Shown here: in pieces, positions 1 through 7,777 of the stretch | Numbering within the stretch: position 1 is the first letter of the stretch | Layout of the letters: each line of letters opens with the position of its first letter | NCBI GenBank assembly: GCA_964221845.1 | Contig: CAXPZW010000011.1 | Coordinates: 186,001-250,000 of the forward strand | Source: CAXPZW01 sp964221845 | Lineage (GTDB): Bacteria; Bacteroidota; Bacteroidia; Flavobacteriales_D; Sanyastnellaceae | Length of the DNA: 64,000 nt | Direction of reading: 5' to 3' | Translations under genes and position numbers: made by a program | The notes under the pieces: model-generated | The model's input: only the letters and a program-made list of their open reading frames with translations | Database searches by the model: none | What the model was told of the DNA's origin: nothing

Positions 1-3000
1 TGGTCCTGCGCTGATGGTGCCTGCGTAGCCATCGGTGGTGGTAACCGTATAGGTGGCCGGGGTCCCTCCAATGATTTCAAAACTCACTTGGAAGGCGTCG
101 CCGTTGTTGCTACAAATCGTGTCGATGGGTTGCACGATGGTGGGCAAGGTGTTCACCGTCACCGTTACGGTTTCCGCCGTAGTGTTGGCACACCCAATGC
201 CCGAGCCGGTTTCGGTAATGGAGGTCACCGTGTAAGTCGTGGTGGCTGCCGGTGAAATGGGAATGGACTGGTTGCCGGTGACCCCTATCAGGGTGATGTC
301 AGGATCGCCCGCATCGTTGGTGATCACCACGTCATAAGGCCCGCCGGTCAGAGGCACATCCAAGGTCAGGTCAGTGCCTGTGCCAGGGCAAATGGCAAAG
401 TCGCCAGCAAATGTGGCAACAGGTGTTTCTACCACCGTTACGTCGACGCTCGTCAAATCAATTTGCGTACATGGGTTGCCCGCATCGGTGACCGAAGCAA
501 TGGTGATGGAACCCGTCCCCGGCATCGAAGTGTCGTAAGTAGCATCGAAGGTGTACTGGCCCGAAGCGTCGAGATCCGCAGTGGTTAAGGTCACCACCTC
601 GGTTCCCAAGTCCACTTGCAGCACAGGACCAACGGCATCCCCAAAGGTCAGGGTCACCGGTACGGTTTCGCCTTGGCAAACGGTCACCGTTGAAGCCGGC
701 AAAGCAGTGGTGGTGTATGGATTCACCGCAATGTCAAACGTGCCCGCTTGGGCGCCAGCGCCGCACAGGCCTGGGGTCGCATCGGAAATGCCGGTGATTT
801 GGAAGGTCACGCTGTCGGCCGGGGTCAAGGTGAGGATGTCGCCGTTGTTCACCCCTGTCGTGGTGCCTGCGTCCACAAAGGTGATGCCGTCAGTGGCGAG
901 CAACTCCCAAGAAACTTCAAAAGGCGCGGTGCCCACCAGTCCGGACCAGTTGTAACCGTAGTCCTCGCCCGCACAAATCACAGCGTTGCCCATGACGGTT
1001 GCTGAGGGCAGCGGTGAGACCACGATGGCGCTGCAATTCGGCAAGCCGGTTGCGGCGCAGCCGTTGGCATCGGTCACGGTGTTCAGGCAGTAGTCACCGG
1101 TGGCAGCAGTGGGTACGGTGATCACATCGCCGTCGTTGTACGGTCCGGCCACCGTAATGGCAGTGCCCGCAGGATCGGTCAGGGTGACGTCCATGGGGCC
1201 GTTTCCGGTAAAGTTCAAGGTCAAGTCCACCGCATCGCCTGCACAGAATGGGCCTGTGGTGCTCACTGTTCCGGTGGGCAAGCTGTTGACCGTCAGGGTC
1301 ACGCAGCTTGAGGCCGTATTCACACATCCCGTACCCGAGTCGGTGATTTGGGTGATGCAGTATTCGGTGTCCACCAGAGGCCCTGGGCTGATCAACAAAT
1401 CGTAGGCATCAAGCGCGGTGTTGATGGCGGTTTGCGCCGTGCCGTCGATGGTGTAGTCGATGATCCAAGGCCCGGTACCGGTCAATTCGAAATGGAGTAC
1501 CACGGCATCGCCGGCACAAATGGTGCTGGCTCCGGTAAAGCCAAGGGTGCCGGTGGGTAAGGGGTCCACTGTAACAGCCAACGAGCTGGGCGTGGTGTTC
1601 GGGCAAGTGGGGGCGTCGGTGTAGGCCACCTCGGTGAGCGTGTAGGTGGTGGTGCCCGGCACACCAGGGGTGAAGGTGAGTACGTCGCCGTCGGTGAGCT
1701 GGGCGTTGAGCGCAGCGTCGTTGCCTTGCGCGTCCAGGGTCAAGCCAGTGGGGACGGTGTTGAAGGTCACGTCGGTGGATTCGCCGGCACACAAATCGGT
1801 GTTTCCAGTGAGGGTAGCGGCGGGGATGTCACGCACCGTCACCGTCACCGAAGACGGGGTGCTGTACGTACACGCCGGCGTGTTGGCATCCTCAGCCAAG
1901 GTCAGCGTGTAGGTGGTGGTGGCGGCTGGCGAGACGGTGATTACTTCGCCGTCGTTGAGGCCGGTGTAGAGCGTGCCGGAAACCGTCACGTCAAAGGGGC
2001 CTGTTCCGGTTAGCGTGACGGGAATGTCGTGGCTGTCTCCGGCGCAAATGGTAACGTCCCCCGCAATGCTCGCAGTTGGAGGAGGGGTAGTGGCAATGGG
2101 GTAGGTTTCGCTGCGAGTACATCCCGCAGCACCCGGGAAAGCGGTATCGGTCACCGTTACGTTCACATCGGTGCCTCCAGAAAGGCCAGTGACGGCGTTC
2201 ACGTTGTCTGCGGTCACGTCCCAAGCGTAGTCAAACGGGCCTACACCGCCCAGGACGGTGAGGGTTACCGAGCCGTCGTTTTGCACGCAGCTTTCGTCCA
2301 CCACCACGGCGCCCAGGTCGTACAACGAGACGTCCACACTGATGGTGTCGCGCCAGTTGCATTGGAGCGACGGCGCGTTGTTTCCGATCACTTCAATGAG
2401 CAGCGGGGTATCCGGGGTGATGGTTTGGGTGCCTCCTGTTCCAGCGATGGCGGGAGTGGAGGTCCCCGAAATGACATTCCAAGTATAGTCGGTATCACCC
2501 GAGGCCTGCAGGGCGATTTGCTCGCCGTAGCAAATGAGTGAGTCGGTGAAGTTGACCTCCAGTTGCGGCAGCACTTCCAGGGTGATGGAGATGTTGTCCG
2601 AGCCGGGGTTGACGCACGCGTCGTCGATGGCTTCAAAGTCCATGACTTGTACCCCAATCTCGCCGTCCGTAGGCGAAATACACACGTCCAGTGAACCCGG
2701 GTTGCCCGGAACCGAAACGGCGTCCACGTTGGCAAACAAGGTCCCCAGGTTGGACGAAGACACGGTCACCGAACGGAACGGGTTGTCGTTCACCGCCTCC
2801 ACGTCAAAGCAAATGGTATCACCCACGCAGATTTCCAGTTCAGTATCGCTCAGTTGGGTGCCGCCCACTACCGCGGTCAGCGGCGGGGTGTCAAAGTAGG
2901 TGGGCAGGTTGTCGCACACGCGAACAGTGAAGGTCATGGCCTCCACCATGGTGCCTACCACGTTGCCCATGGCGTCTTCCATTTCGATCTCAAAGACCAC

Positions 3001-3729
3001 CACGTAGTTGCCAAAGGTGGCCGGGGCGGTAAAGGCAATCTCGTAGGTGACCGGGTCAAAGGTGAGTCCGGGAATGGGTTCGCCAAAGGTGAAGCCCGCC
3101 TCGTAGGGCGCATCGATGCCATCGGCAATTTCTGCACCTACCAGTGACACATTCAAGGTGTAACCATCGGGGTTGTTGAAGGTCAAAAAGTGGGAGACCG
3201 GATCGTTGACACAAGCATAGGGCACAGGGTCGGAGGTGACTTCCACCGAGTTGTTGCAGCCAAAGTTGGTGTCGACCGAAGTGGACAAATACGCCGTGGG
3301 CAGCAGGGCGTTGTCCATGTTCACGAAGTAGTTCCAGTCCGAAGAACCGTACGACACCTCCCACACACAGTTGGGGTCCAGGGTGATGGTTTGTTGGTAA
3401 ACGACCGCTTCGGTACCGGGGTTGAAACCACCGTTGCACGAGCTGTTGATAAGCTCCGAAGCACACAAGTCTGAAATCTCGGTGACCGAGATCAGGTCAA
3501 ACGGCGCAGAGAATGCAATGTTGGAGCATCCGGCATCCGGAATGAAAAACACATTCTCAATTCCCGGTGCGGGCGTGGCGCCAAAACAATCCTTGTAAAT
3601 GGTAAGCGTGAACAGGTATTGATCGCCACCCAAGCACTCGTAGGAGATGTTTCCCCCAAGAATGTGATTGGCCTGCAACCCCACGGACATCAACAGTCCG
3701 ATAACGACACACGCGATCCTAGCTTTCAT
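1..3729 (-). CDS. Giant repeat-containing secreted protein, probable T9SS/gliding-type surface protein (5' part, runs off the left edge)
   Basis: This is an uninterrupted frame of 1243 codons from ATG at 3729 to base 1; the 3' end lies outside the window. Residues 1-20 form a signal peptide ending in LQA. The next part (NHILGGNISYECLGG, then YLFTLTIYKDC) is the N-terminus often seen on Bacteroidota proteins that end in a gliding-motility-associated C-terminal domain; that ending is inferred here, not seen. From about residue 550 the protein is built of beta-sandwich-like modules of 85-100 residues, each starting with a C-A-G-D/E type motif (listed as a repeat). Cysteines are regularly spaced. 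No enzyme domain is visible. It is divergent from the LTD operon across a 282-bp spacer. Likely exported by T9SS and surface-attached or released. Confidence 0.85.
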   Translation of the reverse strand, partial: MKARIACVVIGLLMSVGLQANHILGGNISYECLGGDQYLFTLTIYKDCFGATPAPGIENVFFIPDAGCSNIAFSAPFDLISVTEISDLCASELINSSCNGGFNPGTEAVVYQQTITLDPNCVWEVSYGSSDWNYFVNMDNALLPTAYLSTSVDTNFGCNNSVEVTSDPVPYACVNDPVSHFLTFNNPDGYTLNVSLVGAEIADGIDAPYEAGFTFGEPIPGLTFDPVTYEIAFTAPATFGNYVVVFEIEMEDAMGNVVGTMVEAMTFTVRVCDNLPTYFDTPPLTAVVGGTQLSDTELEICVGDTICFDVEAVNDNPFRSVTVSSSNLGTLFANVDAVSVPGNPGSLDVCISPTDGEIGVQVMDFEAIDDACVNPGSDNISITLEVLPQLEVNFTDSLICYGEQIALQASGDTDYTWNVISGTSTPAIAGTGGTQTITPDTPLLIEVIGNNAPSLQCNWRDTISVDVSLYDLGAVVVDESCVQNDGSVTLTVLGGVGPFDYAWDVTADNVNAVTGLSGGTDVNVTVTDTAFPGAAGCTRSETYPIATTPPPTASIAGDVTICAGDSHDIPVTLTGTGPFDVTVSGTLYTGLNDGEVITVSPAATTTYTLTLAEDANTPACTYSTPSSVTVTVRDIPAATLTGNTDLCAGESTDVTFNTVPTGLTLDAQGNDAALNAQLTDGDVLTFTPGVPGTTTYTLTEVAYTDAPTCPNTTPSSLAVTVDPLPTGTLGFTGASTICAGDAVVLHFELTGTGPWIIDYTIDGTAQTAINTALDAYDLLISPGPLVDTEYCITQITDSGTGCVNTASSCVTLTVNSLPTGTVSTTGPFCAGDAVDLTLNFTGNGPMDVTLTDPAGTAITVAGPYNDGDVITVPTAATGDYCLNTVTDANGCAATGLPNCSAIVVSPLPSATVMGNAVICAGEDYGYNWSGLVGTAPFEVSWELLATDGITFVDAGTTTGVNNGDILTLTPADSVTFQITGISDATPGLCGAGAQAGTFDIAVNPYTTTALPASTVTVCQGETVPVTLTFGDAVGPVLQVDLGTEVVTLTTADLDASGQYTFDATYDTSMPGTGSITIASVTDAGNPCTQIDLTSVDVTVVETPVATFAGDFAICPGTGTDLTLDVPLTGGPYDVVITNDAGDPDITLIGVTGNQSIPISPAATTTYTVTSITETGSGIGCANTTAETVTVTVNTLPTIVQPIDTICSNNGDAFQVSFEIIGGTPATYTVTTTDGYAGTISAGP
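370..2055 (-). repeat. Tandem Ig/PKD-like modules within the giant secreted protein
   Basis: Seven successive copies of a motif of the form hydrophobic-C-(A/Q/P)-G-(D/E/T) occur at about 2033-2049 (ICAGDS), 1779-1796 (LCAGES), 1500-1523 (ICAGDA), 1230-1253 (FCAGDA), 960-980 (ICAGED), 664-686 (VCQGET) and 376-399 (ICPGTG). The spacing is 255-300 bp. Between them recur phrases such as TGTGPFDVT, NDGDVLTFTP and TTTYTLT. The copies are diverged at DNA level, so this is an old protein repeat rather than a recent DNA expansion. Confidence 0.75.
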
Positions 3730-4011
3730 GTCAGCTTCACCTTGGTCTGACCGATTTGCAGCCGGGGAGCCGGCCTCTCAATACAGTTAGTTTTCTTCTT
3801 CAACACACAACCCTTCCAAAAAGGAAGAACCGTTAAAGATACGAACAAACCCGCCCATTTCGGGGAATTCATCCCTATCGCTTTGTGGATAGCCGTTAAC
3901 TTGGGAGGACCAATGTTAATGTTGAAGTAAAATCGCAGGCTGAAAAAACGCAGTAACTTGCGCTCCCGTTTTTGGACTTTCAACGTGACAACACGCAAAT
4001 TATCTTACCCG
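3730..4011. other. Divergent intergenic region between two secreted-protein genes
   Basis: This 282-bp spacer is visibly more AT-rich than its flanks. It must hold the promoters of the leftward giant protein and the rightward LTD operon. Partial -7 boxes are present: TATCTTTA on the minus strand near 3834-3842 and TAACTTGC on the plus strand near 3953-3961. Neither fully matches TAnnTTTG. No RNA gene or terminator was recognised. Confidence 0.4.
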
Positions 4012-4962
4012 ATGAAAACACTTATCCTCTCACTCGTAGCGGTATTCTCAGGACTGCAATTCTTCGCACAAGGTTGCAACGAGCTCTTCATTTCAGAATA
4101 CATCGAAGGCTGGTCCAACAACAAAGCCATCGAACTCTACAACCCAACCGACGCGCCGATTGATCTGAGCGGCTACCGTCTGGAACGCTACAGCAACGGC
4201 GCCACCTCGGCTGCCGACAACCAAAAACTCGACCTCTCGGGTACCATCCAACCCGGCGCTGCATTTGTGATCGTGATCGACAAGCAAGATCCCGACGGCA
4301 CCGGCCAAGAAGCCCCTGTTTGGGACGAACTGGCAGAAGTGGCTGATGCCTTCGAATGCCCCATCTACGACGAAAACAACGCCATGTACTTCAACGGTAA
4401 CGATGCTGTAGTACTGCGTAAAATCGACGGCAACGTGGTGATCGACGTGTTCGGCACCATTGGCGAAGATCCTGGCAACCCCACTGACGGCGGTGGCTGG
4501 AACAACGTAGGCCCCAGCTACAACTGGGCCATCAATGGCGAGGTTGCATGGACTGCGAACAACACCTTGGTACGCAAGTTTGACGTGACCATGGGCGACG
4601 CCACTCCAACCGATCCCTTCAACGTAGGTCTGGAGTGGGACTCCCTCCCTGTCAACACCTTTGACCACTTGGGCTTCCACGATTGTGCGTGCAGCCCAAT
4701 CAACATCGAAAACTCGGAAGCTCCCGACACCTTTGACGTGTTCCCCAACCCATCCCAAGACGGCCGCGTATACCTCCAAGGTGTGCTCAACGCCACTGAG
4801 CTGCGCGTGATGACTGCCGAGGGCAAGCTGGTGGAAACGCGCACTGCCTTCACCGAGGATCGCGTGCGTTTGGACCTGACTGCCCACGGGCAAGGCGTCT
4901 ACCTGCTGCAGCTGACCACCGCCAACGGCGCCGTGCACACCGAGCGTGTGCTGGTGCGCTAA
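4012..4962 (+). CDS. Lamin-tail-domain secreted protein with T9SS type A sorting domain
   Basis: A protein of 316 residues. The ATG at 4012 is chosen because it begins a clean signal peptide (MKTLILSLVAVFSGLQ, cleavage near FAQG). Residues about 20-150 form a lamin-tail domain: NELFISEYIEGWSNNKAIEL followed by PTDAPIDLSGYRLERYSNG, the usual LTD opening. The end, from FPNPSQDGRVYLQG to VLVR, is a T9SS type A sorting domain. LTDs occur on many secreted bacterial nucleases and phosphoesterases, but no catalytic domain is visible here, so a binding or scaffold role is likely. It is the first gene of a same-strand unit, 18 bp ahead of a TonB receptor and then an OB/PLD protein. Confidence 0.85.
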   Translation: MKTLILSLVAVFSGLQFFAQGCNELFISEYIEGWSNNKAIELYNPTDAPIDLSGYRLERYSNGATSAADNQKLDLSGTIQPGAAFVIVIDKQDPDGTGQEAPVWDELAEVADAFECPIYDENNAMYFNGNDAVVLRKIDGNVVIDVFGTIGEDPGNPTDGGGWNNVGPSYNWAINGEVAWTANNTLVRKFDVTMGDATPTDPFNVGLEWDSLPVNTFDHLGFHDCACSPINIENSEAPDTFDVFPNPSQDGRVYLQGVLNATELRVMTAEGKLVETRTAFTEDRVRLDLTAHGQGVYLLQLTTANGAVHTERVLVR

Positions 4963-4980
4963 GCGCGGAAACCCAAGCTG

Positions 4981-7776
4981 ATGAAAGGCAGGATCCTGGC
5001 AGCACTGCTGGTGCTGGCGTCCGCTTTGAGCTGGGCGCAAACCGGTGAAGTCACCGGTACGGTGATCGATGCGATCACCAAACAACCCTTGTACGGGGCC
5101 TACGTGCGCGTGGGCACCGAACAAATGACCACCGATTTCGATGGGCGCTTCACCGCTGAGGTGCCGTACGGCGAAGTGGGAATTGAGGTGTCCTTCATCG
5201 GGTACACCCCCTACACCCGTACCCTTGCGGTGGAAAAACCCGTGCACAGCCTGCGCGTGCGCCTCGAGACCGAAACCATGTCGGAAGCCGAAGTGGTGGC
5301 CGACGTGGCCCGCGAGCGCGAAACCCCGGTGGCCTTCACCAACGTGCTGCCCGCGCAGATCCAAGAGGAATTGGCCTCGCAGGACCTGCCCATGATCCTG
5401 AACTCGACCCCGGGCGTGTATGCCACCCAACAGGGCGGCGGCGACGGGGATGCGCGCGTGACCATCCGCGGCTTCAGCCAGCGCAACGTGGCGGTGATGA
5501 TCGACGGTGTTCCGGTCAACGACATGGAAAACGGCTGGGTGTACTGGAGCAACTGGTTCGGACTGGACGCCGTGACCCAAACCATCCAAGTGCAACGCGG
5601 ATTGGGTGCCTCCAAAATCGCCATCCCGGCGGTGGGCGGCACCATGAACATCATCACCAAGGGCATCGATAGCCGCAAAGGGCTGATGTTCAAGCAAGAA
5701 GTGGGCAGCTTCGGATTTACTCGAAGCACCCTGGGCCTGACCACCGGACGTCTCGAAAACGGCTGGGGCTTCACCGCCGCCGGCTCCTTCAAGTTGGGTG
5801 ACGGCTGGGTGGACCAAAACTTCACCGAAGGGTACTTCTATTACGGCAAAGTGGAGAAGGAACTCGGCAGCCATATCCTGAGCTTTTCGGCCTTTGGGGC
5901 ACCGCAACGCCACGGCCAGCGTAGCTTCAAGAACCGCGCTAGCGTCTTCAGCCGCGAATACGCCCAAGAGATTGGATACGCCAACGAAGACCTCGACGCC
6001 TTCCCCGAATACGGGCTCACCTACAACGAGTTCTGGGGCGAGTACCAAGAGCGCTTTTACTACAGCGAAGACGGCCAAGTCGCGGGCTTCATCCCCGGGG
6101 AAACCTTACAGCTCAACACCCGCCAGAACTTCTACCACAAGCCGCAGTTCACCCTCAAGGACTTCTGGCGCGTGAACGACCAACTGTACATCTCCAACAT
6201 CGCGTACGTGAGCATCGGACGCGGTGGGGGTACCCAGCTGGATTCGCAGTCGGCCACGGGTTCTCCCTTGGAAGACGGCACGGTCAACCTGCAACGCGTG
6301 TGGGACAGCAACCGCTTGTTTGAGTTTGGCCCCGGCGGGTTGAACTTGGATGCGGACGGCGAATACAAAGCCTCCAACTTCTTGGTGGCCTCCATGAACA
6401 ACCACCAGTGGTTTGGTTACTTGGGTACGGCTACCTACAAGCACAACGACAACTGGACCTACAGCACAGGCATCGATGCCCGCCGCTACACCGGAGAGCA
6501 TTTCCGCCGCATCGAAAACTTGATGGGTGCCGACTACTTCATCGACGTGGAAGGCGACCAAAACCGCTCCACCACCGACAAGCTGCGCGAAGGCGACAAA
6601 ATCCTCTACTACGACGAGGGTCACGTGGCGTGGTTTGGATCCTTTGCCCAAGCCGAGTTCAAAAACGAACTCTGGAGTGCGTTTGTGAACGTATCCGGAG
6701 CACTCAGCCGCTACAAAGGCGTGGACTACTTCCGCAAAAAAGTGATCGACATCGACGGCGAAACTTACGAGATCGGCTACTTGGATGAAATCGAGGTGGG
6801 TGGCCAAACCTACGACCGCAACTCAGCGGGCCTGCAGACCTACGAAACCGACTGGGTCAACCTCACCGGTTTCACTGTTAAGGGGGGTGCCAACTACAAC
6901 CTCAATGAGTGGATGAACACCTTCGTGAACCTGGGCTGGCTCAACCGCGCGCCCCGTTTCAACTCGGTGATCACCACCCAAAATAACATCTCCGACGACT
7001 ACGCCAACGAGTTGGTGCGGGCCGTCGAGTACGGACTCAGCTTTGCCAACGACCGCATCGCGTCCAACCTCAACGCCTACTATACCAACTGGAAAAACCG
7101 CCCGGTAAACCGCTTTGTGCCCATCACCACCATCGGCCCCGGTGACGTGGAGAATGCCGGCGTGTTCGTGACCGATATGGACGCCCTGCACATGGGTGTG
7201 GAGCTGGACTTTGCCTACGAAATCCACCCCGACTGGACCTTGGAAGGCGTGGTGTCTGTGGGCGATTGGACCTGGCAAAGCGAGGAGTCTGAACCGCTGA
7301 TCGACAACGACAGCGGCCAAGAGCTCATCAACCCCGATACCGGCGAGAACTACATCGTGTCCTTTGACCCACGAGGGGTGCATGTGGGCGATGCGGCCCA
7401 AACCCAATTGGGTGGCAGCCTGCGTTACACCCCCACCAAGCAGTCGTACATCAAGGCGCGCTACACCTACTTTGACCGCAACTGGTCGGACTTCAACCCC
7501 GAATCTTCGGTGGGTGACAATGCCGGCCGCGATCCTTGGCGCATCCCTGCCTACGGCATCTTGGATGTGCACGCTGGGTACACCTTCAAGTTTGAGGGCT
7601 TCCGCCTGCAAGCACGCGCCAGCATGTTCAATGCATTGGACGCCGTGTTTGTGAGCGACGCCCAAAACAACGACACCTTCTTGCCCGACCCGCGCACCGA
7701 CTGGGACGCGGCCTCGGCAAGCGTGTTCTTTGGCGCACCCCGCCGCTTCAATTTTTCATTGACTCTGAACCTCTAG
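4981..7776 (+). CDS. TonB-dependent outer-membrane receptor
   Basis: A 931-residue receptor. A signal peptide (ending SALSWAQ) is followed by a carboxypeptidase-regulatory-like domain (about residues 22-95; GEVTGTVIDAITKQPLYGAY). The plug follows (about 110-225; GVYATQQGGGDGDARVTIRG, then MIDGVPVND), then a 22-strand-type barrel ending in RRFNFSLTLNL with a C-terminal aromatic/Leu signature. It imports a large or scarce substrate using TonB energy. The substrate is unknown. It lies between two T9SS cargo genes: 18 bp after the LTD protein and 1 bp before the OB/PLD protein. This makes it the probable uptake arm of that unit. It is not a SusC type: no SusD partner is adjacent. Confidence 0.9.
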   Translation: MKGRILAALLVLASALSWAQTGEVTGTVIDAITKQPLYGAYVRVGTEQMTTDFDGRFTAEVPYGEVGIEVSFIGYTPYTRTLAVEKPVHSLRVRLETETMSEAEVVADVARERETPVAFTNVLPAQIQEELASQDLPMILNSTPGVYATQQGGGDGDARVTIRGFSQRNVAVMIDGVPVNDMENGWVYWSNWFGLDAVTQTIQVQRGLGASKIAIPAVGGTMNIITKGIDSRKGLMFKQEVGSFGFTRSTLGLTTGRLENGWGFTAAGSFKLGDGWVDQNFTEGYFYYGKVEKELGSHILSFSAFGAPQRHGQRSFKNRASVFSREYAQEIGYANEDLDAFPEYGLTYNEFWGEYQERFYYSEDGQVAGFIPGETLQLNTRQNFYHKPQFTLKDFWRVNDQLYISNIAYVSIGRGGGTQLDSQSATGSPLEDGTVNLQRVWDSNRLFEFGPGGLNLDADGEYKASNFLVASMNNHQWFGYLGTATYKHNDNWTYSTGIDARRYTGEHFRRIENLMGADYFIDVEGDQNRSTTDKLREGDKILYYDEGHVAWFGSFAQAEFKNELWSAFVNVSGALSRYKGVDYFRKKVIDIDGETYEIGYLDEIEVGGQTYDRNSAGLQTYETDWVNLTGFTVKGGANYNLNEWMNTFVNLGWLNRAPRFNSVITTQNNISDDYANELVRAVEYGLSFANDRIASNLNAYYTNWKNRPVNRFVPITTIGPGDVENAGVFVTDMDALHMGVELDFAYEIHPDWTLEGVVSVGDWTWQSEESEPLIDNDSGQELINPDTGENYIVSFDPRGVHVGDAAQTQLGGSLRYTPTKQSYIKARYTYFDRNWSDFNPESSVGDNAGRDPWRIPAYGILDVHAGYTFKFEGFRLQARASMFNALDAVFVSDAQNNDTFLPDPRTDWDAASASVFFGAPRRFNFSLTLNL

Positions 7777-7777
7777 A

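Noticed and set aside
370..2055. CRISPR-like regular spacing at the left end
   Set aside because: The repeats are coding, diverged at DNA level, about 270 bp apart, and lie inside one continuous frame.
4093..6078. A 661-codon open frame antisense to the LTD and TonB receptor genes
   Set aside because: Shadow of GC-rich codon use on the plus strand; the product is His/Val/Gly-rich without domains, and the plus-strand genes are well supported.
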